The notes: generated from the sequence alone by a model not told the origin. 64,000 bases of DNA from Pedobacter sp. PAMC26386 (GCA_014302835.1 CP060294.1:1798001-1862000), one strand, 5' to 3'; positions 8,680-17,082 are shown, counted from the stretch's first letter. Made by a program: numbers and translations.

Positions 8680-9207
8680 AGAATTCGTTTAAAAAAAGGG
8701 TATGATATAGAGATTAATAATCACAAACAACGCTTTAGAATTAATAGTAGTTTAAAGCTATTAATAAATAGTATAATAAAAAGTTTAATAAATTAATTGA
8801 ATAAACTGAATAAACTATTTAATTAGTGCCCAACATTTTATTCATTTTGATCAATCGATGTACAGTTTCAATACTATTTTATAAATCAATAAAGCTGTTT
8901 CAATCAATTTAGCTGGCCTTAACAATCTCCATTGCATCAAAAAAACATTGACTAATAAAAGAATATCACCAGTCAATGGCCATTAAATGAACAGCATTAG
9001 GAACTACTATATCTTATAAAAAACAGCAATCTATTGCTTGCAATCACGGAATTGGACAGTATCAATAGCTAATGTTTAAAGACTACCTTGTTAGAAATCC
9101 ACTCCATTTAAACCTAAACAGTATTTTTTTTAATTCATAATGAGGGCGTTAAATGATTGTTCAGAGGTGACCATTGCAGAAATGAACATTATTTGTACTT
9201 TTGTCGC
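8680..9207. other. AT-rich intergenic region upstream of tRNA-Ser
   Basis: 528 bp that carry the promoter of the DyP operon (minus strand) and of tRNA-Ser (plus strand). A tandem 9-bp repeat TGAATAAAC occurs at 8798-8806 and 8807-8815. No coding or RNA gene is visible. Confidence 0.5.
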
Positions 9208-9297
9208 GGAGAGTTGGCAGAGTGGTCGATTGCGGCAGTCTTGAAAACTGTTGACTTGTCAAAGGGTCCGCGGGTTCGAATCCCCCACTCTCCGCCA
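9208..9297 (+). tRNA. tRNA-Ser(TGA)
   Basis: 90 nt including an encoded CCA. The acceptor stem GGAGAGT/ACTCTCC pairs perfectly. The anticodon stem GCAGT/ACTGT holds the loop CTTGAAA, giving anticodon TGA, and a long class-II variable arm follows. The T arm reads GCGGGTTCGAATCCCCC. Its 3' end is repeated at 10470 and 16078, marking it as an integration target. A terminator follows 7 bp downstream. Confidence 0.97.
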
Positions 9298-9303
9298 AAC
9301 AAA

Positions 9304-9334
9304 AATGCTGCCCGGTACGGGCGGCATTTTTTGT
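9304..9334 (+). terminator. tRNA-Ser intrinsic terminator
   Basis: The stem AATGCTGCCCG/CGGGCGGCATT (one wobble pair, loop GTA) is followed by TTTTTTG. It lies directly after the tRNA. Confidence 0.85.
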
Positions 9335-9388
9335 TTTAAAGCAAGTTCTGTGCTTCTTCAGCGCAAGGCTTGATTAAAAACAAAAAAT

Positions 9389-9481
9389 TGCCAGGAGCGC
9401 AGCGAACGCTTTTTTGTTTGAAGCCTCCCCCACAGGGATCAACGAGAGTAACGAGCTAATCCTCATTGGAGGATAATCCGA
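9389..9481. repeat. ~90-bp noncoding repeat, copy 1
   Basis: GCGCAGCGAACGCTTTTTTG followed by GTTTGAAGCCTCCCCC, a variable part, then GAGCTAATCC and a GGAGGAT motif. The same order recurs at 10499-10587. The CCTCC...GGAGG ends pair, so the unit could fold. It is probably a chromosomal repeat carried along with the tRNA-Ser duplication. Confidence 0.6.
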
Positions 9482-9501
9482 CAGAAGAATCTAAACCATA
9501 C

Positions 9502-9538
9502 AAAACCCTGCAAATCGAAAGATTAGCAGGGTTTTTTG
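9502..9538. terminator. hairpin terminator
   Basis: 10-bp arms AAAACCCTGC/GCAGGGTTTT, then a T run. It resembles the hairpin at 16115-16150 that follows the most distal tRNA-Ser tail. Confidence 0.65.
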
Positions 9539-9809
9539 TTTAGACGAACTGGTTATTGTTACAATTGAAATAGTGGCAGTTGTCCAGATCCCCAAGTTCC
9601 AATTTAATCAGCATCTAGTTCCAAAAAAGACAATAAACCTCCCATATGTCTGGAAGGCTTGTGGACCCGACTGGGCATTTCTCGAACCATTTCCTATCCG
9701 ATTTAGGTTTAATTGGCAATCTGGGTAAGTAATTGTCAGAGCAATTGCGATCTGCTTTTGGATAAAACCATCAAATCGTCGTTTACACACAAACACTATT
9801 CAAAAGGTA

Positions 9810-10139
9810 TCATTGTGTCCAATACTTGAGTTTTATCTTGATATACCTTCCATCATTTAATTTCCTAAAATAATAAGCATTTAATTCATATTTTTTCTTA
9901 GAAATTGAGTCGCCAAGCTTGACAGAGTCAAAATCAATACCTTCCCATTTCCAAGTTGGAAAAATTTCTTTCGTACCTTTAACAACTAAATCAGGCATAT
10001 TTTTAGGTGGAATCTGTTTTTTCTCGATAATAACCCCATCGTAAGGAATTAGGTAGTGATATTTTATTTCACTATATATAGTCCAACTTATAAGGAGCAT
10101 TACTGCCATTGCAAAAAATATTAAGTTCCAATATTTCAT
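9810..10139 (-). CDS. hypothetical single-pass membrane protein
   Basis: 109 residues with one N-terminal transmembrane helix (about 5-25) and a lysine/tyrosine-rich soluble tail. No motif is recognised. It is the only plausible gene in the short segment between the intact tRNA-Ser and the first displaced tRNA tail, so it may be island cargo. Confidence 0.5.
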   Translation of the reverse strand: MKYWNLIFFAMAVMLLISWTIYSEIKYHYLIPYDGVIIEKKQIPPKNMPDLVVKGTKEIFPTWKWEGIDFDSVKLGDSISKKKYELNAYYFRKLNDGRYIKIKLKYWTQ

Positions 10140-10336
10140 TAATTCACGTTAATAGAATGAAAATATATTGTAAAAATTTGGCAATTACTAAAATCATTAA
10201 ATAAAATCTACTCCCTGAAAATAGAAAAAACCGTTGGCCATAATGGGCTCTAACTAACAACCTAAAGATTACCATACTTCAAGTAAAACAGTGCTATAGA
10301 CAAAACACATCAAATGCACTTTAATTGCTTACTTCC

Positions 10337-10487
10337 AATTATTTGCGTAAATTGTAAGCATACAAGGAATAGCGATTATGTGTTGTTTTGGAGGTGCCCC
10401 AATTAGGTGCCCTAAGAACAAAAAAGATATAAAATACGGGCTAAAGATTGTTTAAAGTCGATTCTGGTCAATCCCCCACTCTCCGCC
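10337..10487. repeat. island-end repeat, copy A
   Basis: About 150 bp that align closely with 15946-16094. Shared blocks are ACAAGGAATAGCGATT, GGTGCCCCAAT.AGGTGCCC and TAAGAACAAAAAAGATATAA. Each copy ends in the tRNA-Ser 3' sequence. Two direct GGTGCCC motifs, 13 bp apart, lie ~70 bp from the att core and could be recombinase arm sites. The copies have diverged, so they are not a recent duplication. Confidence 0.8.
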
Positions 10488-10496
10488 AAACAAAAA
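10470..10496. repeat. displaced tRNA-Ser 3' end (att site 1)
   Basis: A 27-bp exact copy of the tRNA-Ser tail and the bases following it (AATCCCCCACTCTCCGCC then AAACAAAAA), matching 9279-9305. There is no tRNA body upstream, so this is an attachment-site scar, not a gene. Confidence 0.85.
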
Positions 10497-10498
10497 AT

Positions 10499-10587
10499 GC
10501 CAAGAGCGCAGCGAACGCTTTTTTGTTTGAAGCCTCCCCCCTCAGGGGTCAGCGCAGCGAGCTAATCCCCAGTGGAGGATTTCCCGT
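10499..10587. repeat. ~90-bp noncoding repeat, copy 2
   Basis: The second copy of the unit at 9389-9481, again immediately after a tRNA-Ser tail. The central part differs (CTCAGGGGTCAGCGCAGCGAG instead of ACAGGGATCAACGAGAG...). Confidence 0.6.
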
Positions 10588-10624
10588 TGAAAGCACTGAT
10601 TAGGTAAGCTTCATCAACATCCTA

Positions 10625-10807
10625 ATGTATAGGAATCTAAATTATCAAGTAAATGAAGAATTGGAAAGCCAGCATCTTAATTTATTTAGCGATGCCAGCA
10701 GGCACAATCATGATATCAATCCAGAAGATATGGTTAAATCTGTAAAAGGTGGAAGGGAAATAATGAAGCAATGGTTGAAAGCGGTATTAACTGAACGCAC
10801 AAAATAG
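10625..10807 (+). CDS. small ORF, uncertain
   Basis: A 60-residue ORF, hydrophilic, with a lysine-rich C-terminal helix. No family is recognised and it may be a remnant. It lies just inside the larger island segment, upstream of the AraC gene promoter. Confidence 0.25.
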   Translation: MYRNLNYQVNEELESQHLNLFSDASRHNHDINPEDMVKSVKGGREIMKQWLKAVLTERTK

Positions 10808-10812
10808 GATAC

Positions 10813-10842
10813 TTGACAGTTTCAAAAACGGAGTTATATTTG
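10813..10842 (+). promoter_or_regulatory. Bacteroidota-type promoter of the AraC gene
   Basis: TTGACA at 10813-10818 and TATATTTG (TAnnTTTG) at 10835-10842, 16 bp apart. The -7 box ends only 5 bp before the annotated ATG at 10848, so the mRNA would be nearly leaderless, or translation starts at the in-frame ATG at 10935. Confidence 0.6.
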
Positions 10843-10847
10843 TAACC

Positions 10848-11687
10848 ATGGTTTTCGAAAACGACTCGAAGGAGTTTCTCAGCCTTACTGAACTTGATAG
10901 TGAAAATCAGGATATTGTTTTTCATGCTCAGAAAATGGACAAGACTTTTATCTGGAATACAGCAAACAGTTTAGCAATAACAATAGACAAGGTTCCATAT
11001 CAACTTTCAAGAAATGAGATTATCTTTTTAACCGAATTTCACAAAATCGATGATGTAAAACTCTGTAGTGCCCGCATGATTCGGTTCAATAAATCTTTTT
11101 TTTGCATGATTGATCAAGATAGTCAGGTGGGAAGCAAAGGCTTGTTGTTTTATAGCGCAACACACGTCCCAAGGTTGGTTTTAAATGCAAGTGAAGCCGA
11201 GGATTTTGAGATCTCATGGGAAATTTTCTCTAAAGAAATGCTTAAGGGAAATCTTCTGAAGAAAGAAATGTTAGAAACTATGCTTAAGAGAATGCTAATT
11301 CTTTCTGTCAGGATTTTAAGTAAATCGACCTTTTTACAAAACCTGGAGAAAAAACAACTAGATATCATTAGGGAATTTAATTATCTGGTCGATTCCTACT
11401 TCCTCAAACATCATGACGTTGCTTTTTATGCGTCAAAATTAAACAAGTCACCAAAGACATTGGCTAATCTATTTTCTACTGTCTTAAGCCGTACTCCACG
11501 TGAAATTATTCATGACAGGATTATGATTCATGCCAGAAGGCAGATTCATTACAGTAACTGCTCGATCAAAGAAATTGCCCATCAATTGGGCTATATTGAT
11601 ATTCAGACATTTAGTCGGTTTTTTCGCCAGAGGGAAGGTATATCTCCCGTTCAATATCGTGATAAATTTGCATCACAACACAAGTAG
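10848..11687 (+). CDS. AraC family transcriptional regulator
   Basis: 279 residues. A variable N-terminal sensing domain covers residues ~1-170. The C-terminal AraC DNA-binding domain holds two helix-turn-helix units: HHDVAFYASKLNKSPKTLANLF, then CSIKEIAHQLGYIDIQTFSRFFRQREGISPVQYR. It is the first gene of the island cargo and probably controls the MBL/MFS/hydrolase genes that follow in the same direction. The start is uncertain because the promoter lies almost on the first ATG; the alternative start is residue 30. Confidence 0.88.
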   Translation: MVFENDSKEFLSLTELDSENQDIVFHAQKMDKTFIWNTANSLAITIDKVPYQLSRNEIIFLTEFHKIDDVKLCSARMIRFNKSFFCMIDQDSQVGSKGLLFYSATHVPRLVLNASEAEDFEISWEIFSKEMLKGNLLKKEMLETMLKRMLILSVRILSKSTFLQNLEKKQLDIIREFNYLVDSYFLKHHDVAFYASKLNKSPKTLANLFSTVLSRTPREIIHDRIMIHARRQIHYSNCSIKEIAHQLGYIDIQTFSRFFRQREGISPVQYRDKFASQHK

Positions 11688-11770
11688 CCCCTCTTAAATT
11701 CCTATAGTATCTTCATTTATCCAGCGCAGGAAGAATTGCTAACTGTTAAGGAATATCTGCCTATCAATGG

Positions 11771-11813
11771 TCTCTTTTTTATCTTGACATTCGCCTGGAC
11801 GATAAAAAAGAGA
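11771..11813. promoter_or_regulatory. 13-bp-arm palindrome upstream of MBL gene
   Basis: TCTCTTTTTTATC (11771-11783) and GATAAAAAAGAGA (11801-11813) are perfect arms around 17 bp that contain TTGACA. It ends 7 bp before the MBL start codon. It could be an operator or an RNA hairpin covering the translation start. Confidence 0.55.
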
Positions 11814-11820
11814 AAAAATT

Positions 11821-12624
11821 ATGGGTAATAAAGAAAAAGTTAGCATACGGAGGCTGGGTTGGGCCGGGGTGGAAATTGAGTGCGAAGGAGAAACGCTTTT
11901 GATAGATTATGTTCAGGATATTTCGTCGTTGGCGGTGATACTTAATCGTGATGAGCGGTTTCCAGAATCTTCTAAAACGGGCGCAGCCTCAGTCGCGTTA
12001 TTAACGCATTTGCACAGTGACCACGCAGACCCTGGGGCATTGGATGTGGCGCTTAGTAAAGATGCGCCAGTTTTTAGGCCGATTGCGGCCATGGGCAACG
12101 ACGCTGATATGGCACTTACAAACCATGCGGAGATCGAATTTAAAAGGTACAAGCTCAGGACTGAAATAGTTAGGGAGTGGGAAGAAAGAAAAGCCGGGCC
12201 ATTTCGGATTTTTTCGGTGCCTGCTGTTGATGGATTCGGAGATCCCCAGCTTAGCTGGGTTGTAGAATGCGGGGGATTTAGAATCTTTCATGCGGGAGAT
12301 ACCTTGTATCATGGTTTGTGGTGGAGGATTTTTCACAGATTTGGTCGCTTCAATGTTGCATTCTTGCCAATAAATGCGCCAATTGTAGATTTCCCACCGC
12401 TTAGGCCAATGAGTTCAATTGAGGCTGTAATGACCCCAGAGCAGGCTGCTGCAGCCGCAAATATCCTTAAGGCTGACTTTGTGGTTCCAATACATTATGA
12501 TACCATGCATCAACCACCTATCTATATCGAGACTCCAAATGCAGTAGAGCGATTGAGTGCCAGCTTAACAGATTTAGGCATAAGTATTATGGTTAAAGAA
12601 CCTGGTGATTGGTTTGAATTGTAA
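11821..12624 (+). CDS. MBL-fold metallo-hydrolase (UlaG-like)
   Basis: 267 residues. The metal motif THLHSDHAD places His63, His65, Asp67 and His68. Later ligands are in FHAGDTLYHG and VPIHYDT. The pattern is that of beta-lactamase-fold hydrolases of the UlaG/YtnP-like type, which act on esters, lactones or phosphodiesters. There is no signal peptide. The MFS gene starts 11 bp downstream, so the pair is an operon, perhaps degrading and exporting a small molecule. The substrate is unknown. Confidence 0.88.
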   Translation: MGNKEKVSIRRLGWAGVEIECEGETLLIDYVQDISSLAVILNRDERFPESSKTGAASVALLTHLHSDHADPGALDVALSKDAPVFRPIAAMGNDADMALTNHAEIEFKRYKLRTEIVREWEERKAGPFRIFSVPAVDGFGDPQLSWVVECGGFRIFHAGDTLYHGLWWRIFHRFGRFNVAFLPINAPIVDFPPLRPMSSIEAVMTPEQAAAAANILKADFVVPIHYDTMHQPPIYIETPNAVERLSASLTDLGISIMVKEPGDWFEL

Positions 12625-12635
12625 TAATTAAAAAA

Positions 12636-13790
12636 ATGTCAAGAGAAAAATTTCCTTTTTTTTCGCTGCTAGCTTTCACAACGGTTGCTTTTTCGGCTAT
12701 CATAACAGAACTTCTACCTGCAGGAGTACTGCTTGTTATGGCGAATGATCTACAGGTTCGTGAATCAAGTATCGGAAGACTGGTTTCATATTATGCGCTG
12801 GGTACAGTTTTAACAGCTTTTCCCGCCACTGCATTAACAAGCGGCTTCTCACGTAAGCCTTTGCTGATGATTGTTATTTCTGGATTTTTTTTATCAAATG
12901 TCATTACAGCTTTTTCGCAAAACTACTGGCTTACCGTGATTATGCGAATATTGGCAGGTGGTTTTGGCGGTATCCTATGGCCACTCATGGCTGGTTATGC
13001 GGCGAGATTGGTAAACGAAAAGAATGCAGGTAAGGCCATATCAATGGTAATGGCCGGTAGTACGATTGCGCTTTCCTTTGGATTGCCTACAGGAGCTTTT
13101 TTAGGTCAGATGATTGGATGGCGGGGCACTTTTGCGGCCTTGTCTGCATTGATATTTATACTCATTGTGTGGATAGCATGGAAAATTCCTGGCTTTAAAG
13201 CTGATGAAAAGAAGATGAGCATACCAGTTAAGATATTCAAAATCCCAGGTGTGTTTCTGGTTATGACCACAACATTTACAGCTTCACTTGCGATATATGT
13301 AGCCTACACTTATCTGTCGCCAATCATGGTCGCTAATGGAATTAAAGATAATGCAGGTCTTGCTTTAGGATTATTCGGTATCGGAGCGGTGCTAGGAATT
13401 CTCGTTACTGCAAGATTTATTGATACTCATATGAGATCGACGTTATTATCATCCTTGCTTCTCGGGTTGAGTGCATTATTCATCATTTCTTTGGCAGGTC
13501 ATGTTTATTTTATTTTCTATACATGTATCGTATTCTGGGGCATTTCCTTCGGAGGCCTACCCTCGCTATTGCAGACCGCAACTATCAATGCTACTAAGGG
13601 GCTTCCTGAAATAGGAAGTGCTATAACTGTTACTGTTTATAACATAGGAGTTTTTTCCGGAGCATTTATCGGTGGGTTGATTTTGGATTATACAGGTCCC
13701 GGTGCAATACCATGGACAAGTTTCCTATTAATGGTTATCGTGATTTCGCTGGTGGTTATGGGTCGTAAGTTTGCTTTCCCAGGTCGCTAA
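12636..13790 (+). CDS. MFS transporter, DHA1-type efflux
   Basis: 384 residues with about 12 hydrophobic helices. The N-terminal helix contains the FSAIITELLPAGVL pattern, the loop after helix 2 has TSGFSRKPLL, and motif-C-like glycines lie in FGLPTGAFLGQMIGWRG. This is the AraJ/drug-efflux branch of the DHA1 family. It follows the MBL hydrolase by 11 bp and shares its transcript. The likely role is export of a drug, sugar or metabolite; the substrate is not predictable. Confidence 0.9.
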   Translation: MSREKFPFFSLLAFTTVAFSAIITELLPAGVLLVMANDLQVRESSIGRLVSYYALGTVLTAFPATALTSGFSRKPLLMIVISGFFLSNVITAFSQNYWLTVIMRILAGGFGGILWPLMAGYAARLVNEKNAGKAISMVMAGSTIALSFGLPTGAFLGQMIGWRGTFAALSALIFILIVWIAWKIPGFKADEKKMSIPVKIFKIPGVFLVMTTTFTASLAIYVAYTYLSPIMVANGIKDNAGLALGLFGIGAVLGILVTARFIDTHMRSTLLSSLLLGLSALFIISLAGHVYFIFYTCIVFWGISFGGLPSLLQTATINATKGLPEIGSAITVTVYNIGVFSGAFIGGLILDYTGPGAIPWTSFLLMVIVISLVVMGRKFAFPGR

Positions 13791-13862
13791 ATGAAAATTG
13801 GGATTCTGATAAAAACAGTCTGATGAAAGAAGAAGATCGAAAAAATTAATAAAAATCAAAAA

Positions 13863-14588
13863 ATGAAAACAAAAAATTTAACCATTATATTGGTACATGG
13901 GGCTTGGTCGGATGGTTCCAATTGGAGATACATTATTCCGCTGTGGCACAAAGAAGGATATAAAGTTAGGAGTGTCCAAAATCCCCTAACAACTTTAGAG
14001 GACGATATCCAAAAGACAAACGATTTAATTGATGCGCAAGATGGCAAGGTTTTGTTGGTAGGTCATTCTTATGGAGGAGCAGTTATTTCCGGAGCCGGAA
14101 ATAACGACAAGGTAGTAGGTATGGTTTACGTTGCAGCATTTGCACCCGACAAAGGAGAGAGTTTAGAAAGTATATCCGCAGAAAAGATAGAGCAGCCGTC
14201 TGGAAGAACAAGTATCTATCCCGATAGCAAAGGCTTTTTGTGGATTAAATATGATGAACACCACAAAAGTTTTTGTCATGATTTAGATGAAGCTGATGCC
14301 TTAGTAGCGTCCTTGGCACAAAAACCAATCCATAGTAAATGTTTTGGTGGAATAATGGGCGATCCTGCCTGGAGGAATAAACCAACCTGGTATCAGGTGT
14401 CTTCAAACGACCAGATGATTTTGCCAGAAACACAGAGAGAAATGGCAGAAAGAATGAAACCTGAAAAAATAATTTATTTAGAAGCCAGCCATTTCTCATT
14501 AGCTTCCAAACCTCAAGAGGTAGCTCAGTTGATTCTTGAAGCTGCAAAATCATCCGAAATTTCTAATTTACACCGCTACAGTTTTTAG
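13863..14588 (+). CDS. alpha/beta hydrolase (esterase-like)
   Basis: 241 residues. The oxyanion motif VHGAW is at 11-15 and the nucleophile elbow GHSYGG at 67-72 (Ser69). The acid/histidine end is ASHFSLASKP near 220. The overall pattern resembles plant methylesterase/salicylate-esterase-like bacterial hydrolases. It has no signal peptide. It is 72 bp after the MFS gene in the same direction. The substrate is unknown; the island context suggests xenobiotic or ester breakdown. Confidence 0.87.
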   Translation: MKTKNLTIILVHGAWSDGSNWRYIIPLWHKEGYKVRSVQNPLTTLEDDIQKTNDLIDAQDGKVLLVGHSYGGAVISGAGNNDKVVGMVYVAAFAPDKGESLESISAEKIEQPSGRTSIYPDSKGFLWIKYDEHHKSFCHDLDEADALVASLAQKPIHSKCFGGIMGDPAWRNKPTWYQVSSNDQMILPETQREMAERMKPEKIIYLEASHFSLASKPQEVAQLILEAAKSSEISNLHRYSF

Positions 14589-14645
14589 GGGAACGGTCAT
14601 GATTTTACCGCTGAAAACTATCAATTTGTGATTGAATTTATGGCA

Positions 14646-15893
14646 ATGAATCATCTAACCAGACGAGAATTAATTAAGAAGAGTAGCTTAGCCTTAATTG
14701 GTATTTCGTTACCTTTCATCACAAAAATAAATCATTCATTTATAGAGCTGTCAACACCTACCAATATGATTAAACCATTTTCAGTCAATGTTCCACAACA
14801 AGTTCTGGATGATCTAAAATTAAGATTAAATCTAACCCGATGGCCAGATCAAATAACAGGATCCCATTGGAATTATGGTACTGATCTTTCTTACTTGAAA
14901 GAATTGACAAAGTACTGGCAGAAAACATTTGATTGGCGGAAAGTTGAAACTGAAATCAATTCTTATCCCAATTTCATGGCTGATATTGATGGGCACCAGA
15001 TTCATTTTATGCATATCAAAGGAAAGGGTAAGCGATCAGTACCATTGATAATTACCCATGGATGGCCAGGATCATTTCTGGAAATGATGAAACTTATACC
15101 CTTATTGACTGAAGACCCTTATTTTTCTTTTGACTTGGTTATCCCGTCTGTTCCGGGATTTGGCTTTTCTGGTAAAATTATTCATCCCGGTTGCAACAGC
15201 GAATTTGTTGCCGACATTTGGCATCAGTTAATGATGGAACTTGGGTATCAACGGTATGGAGCACAAGGTGGTGATATAGGTTCGGGGATCAGCACATGGT
15301 TGTCTTTAAAATATCCATCTAATATTATTGGTTTGCACCTCAACTATATCTCTGGTTCTTATAAGCCCTATATAGCGGATGACGAACAGCTTTCTGAGGA
15401 AGTATTAGCTTTTCAAAAAGCCGGAGCGGAGTGGTCTGCCAGGGAAGGTGCATATGCCTATATCCATGCGACTAAACCATTGACAGCTGCATATGGGCTA
15501 AATGATTCTCCTGTTGGATTATGTGCATGGATCGTTGAAAAATTCAAGGGCTGGAGTGATAATAGTGGAAATATTGAAAATAGTTTTACCAAAGATGAAC
15601 TGCTAGCCAATATCACCTTATACTGGATAACGCAAACCATACATTCCTCTATGCGGATTTATAACGAAAACAGTAAAAAACCCCTGGTATTTAAAAAGAA
15701 TGAGTATGTAACAGTGCCAGTTGGATTTGCTAAATTTCCAAAAGAATTGCCCACTCCACCCCGGTCATATATTGAAAGAGGTTTTAATATTCGACATTGG
15801 ACAACAATGCCTGCTGGGGGGCACTTTGCTGCAGTGGAACAGCCAGAATTACTTTCAAAAGATATTACAAATTTCTTTTCAAGATTGGGTTAA
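14646..15893 (+). CDS. epoxide hydrolase-family alpha/beta hydrolase, exported
   Basis: 415 residues from ATG 14646; ATG 14640 and GTG 14628 are alternatives. The N-terminus has a twin-arginine-like signal, TRRELIKKSS plus a hydrophobic stretch. Residues ~42-150 match the epoxide-hydrolase N-terminal domain. HGWPG (138-142) is the oxyanion loop, and GGDIGS carries the nucleophile Asp200. The catalytic histidine is in GGHFAAVEQPELL. Juvenile-hormone-type epoxide hydrolases share this layout. It is the last cargo gene of the island, 50 bp before the distal att repeat. Confidence 0.87.
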   Translation: MNHLTRRELIKKSSLALIGISLPFITKINHSFIELSTPTNMIKPFSVNVPQQVLDDLKLRLNLTRWPDQITGSHWNYGTDLSYLKELTKYWQKTFDWRKVETEINSYPNFMADIDGHQIHFMHIKGKGKRSVPLIITHGWPGSFLEMMKLIPLLTEDPYFSFDLVIPSVPGFGFSGKIIHPGCNSEFVADIWHQLMMELGYQRYGAQGGDIGSGISTWLSLKYPSNIIGLHLNYISGSYKPYIADDEQLSEEVLAFQKAGAEWSAREGAYAYIHATKPLTAAYGLNDSPVGLCAWIVEKFKGWSDNSGNIENSFTKDELLANITLYWITQTIHSSMRIYNENSKKPLVFKKNEYVTVPVGFAKFPKELPTPPRSYIERGFNIRHWTTMPAGGHFAAVEQPELLSKDITNFFSRLG

Positions 15894-15945
15894 ACGGCAT
15901 AATAATAAACTACATAACCAAATTGATTGAAAATTCGTATGTCCC

Positions 15946-16094
15946 AATTATTTACTTATATTACAATATACAAGGAATAGCGATTTAGTGCTGTTTTGAT
16001 GGTGCCCCAATCAGGTGCCCTAAGAACAAAAAAGATATAAAACACGTGCTAAAGAGCATATAGAATCAGTTTCGACCAATCCCCCACTCTCCGC
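15946..16094. repeat. island-end repeat, copy B, ending in tRNA-Ser tail (att site 2)
   Basis: The counterpart of 10337-10487. The last 17 bp (AATCCCCCACTCTCCGC, 16078-16094) copy the tRNA-Ser 3' end at 9279-9295. It has the same paired GGTGCCC motifs. It marks the distal boundary of the 5.6-kb segment. Confidence 0.82.
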
Positions 16095-16114
16095 AACTAG
16101 GTGACTAGATTTCG

Positions 16115-16150
16115 AAAAAACCTGCAAATCATACGATTTGCAGGTTTTTT
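16115..16150. terminator. strong hairpin terminator after distal att
   Basis: Perfect 16-bp arms AAAAAACCTGCAAATC/GATTTGCAGGTTTTTT with loop ATAC. It lies 20 bp after the displaced tRNA tail and could be the original tRNA-Ser terminator left behind by integration. Confidence 0.78.
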
Positions 16151-16200
16151 CATTTAAGACCAAAGCCAAGTAAAGCATCAATTCATATATAATTGGTGAG

Positions 16201-16923
16201 TCATTCGGTGAGTAAGCAATTTCTAAACTCATAACTACCCCTATCGCTATGAAAGATTAGTTCCTTATCTAAAGGTCTATTCTTGATGGCCATTTTCCAT
16301 GCTGATACAACAGTCAAACTGGCAATCATACGATCATTCATGCTCCTACCGATAATCTTCCTATCAGTTAAATCCATGACCATTGGTAAATAAAGCCACC
16401 CCTCACCAGTTCTGATGTAGGTAATGTCGCTTACCTATTTTTCGCCTATTCTAGTGGTACTGAAATCCTGCAATAACAGGTTTGCATTTACTGGATAGAG
16501 GTAGCTGGAATTAGTATTAATCCTATATTTCTTCTTCATGATGCTCTTTATTCCATTCTTGAGCATCAGCCTGGCTATCCGTGGACGTGAAATCTTGATA
16601 CCATCGGCGTTCAATTCTTTTGTGATATGCGGGCTGCCATAGCGTCCCTTGGAAAAAATGCCTACCGCCTTTTTTAATATATCACGCTCCAGTTCGACAT
16701 TCTTTAATGCCTTTTTCAATCTTCTGATCTCCATCTGTTCATCGCTAAGACCAGCGATGTCCATCATAACCTTGCCTCCATTGAAAGATGGATTGTTGCG
16801 CCACTTACTAAGTCTTGAGGGATCCAAGTCCAGTTCTAATGCTGCTTACTTTACCGAATTCTTAAGTCTGGACAGTTCAACTGCCATCTTCTTGAATTCA
16901 TCATCAAATACTCTGTGTTTCAT
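16201..16923 (-). pseudogene. degenerate IS3-family transposase (OrfA + OrfB remnant)
   Basis: From ATG at 16923, OrfA reads MKHRVFDDEFKKMAVELSRL, then a stop, then DPSRLSKWRNN and a leucine-zipper-like RRLKKALKNVELERDILKKA. It runs directly into an internal part of OrfB (GRYGSPHITKEL), so the OrfB N-terminus is deleted. More stops follow, then [16 protein letters not shown] and HSDRGS, with the C-terminus lost near 16201. The surviving motifs fit the DDE integrase domain of the IS150/IS3 group. It is inactive and lies just outside the tRNA island. Confidence 0.85.
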
Positions 16924-17029
16924 ATTAGTCAAATTTAAAAGTACATGTCAAATCTGCCACGTAAAATGCCTCTACTCAAAGGTAGCAATTCCAGATGGTT
17001 GCATCTACAGTATTAGCGGGTCGTTCGGG

Positions 17030-17082
17030 TGGTCAATTTGGCCCGGAATCGATGGTCACCTTCCACCGGAATCAGGTGGTCA
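17030..17082 (-). mobile_element. IS21-family end remnant
   Basis: On the minus strand, three TGACCA-containing repeats (plus-strand TGGTCA at 17030, 17053 and 17077, spacing 23-24 bp) are separated by GATTCCGG-type blocks. Multiple spaced terminal repeats of this kind are characteristic of IS21-family ends. No istA or istB gene is nearby, so this is a leftover end. Confidence 0.55.

Noticed and set aside
9608..9796. 62-residue minus-strand ORF
   Set aside because: No start context, no recognisable motif and odd composition; treated as noncoding island sequence.
10468..10490. Possible second tRNA-Ser gene
   Set aside because: Only the 3' tail is present; no D, anticodon or acceptor 5' half upstream.
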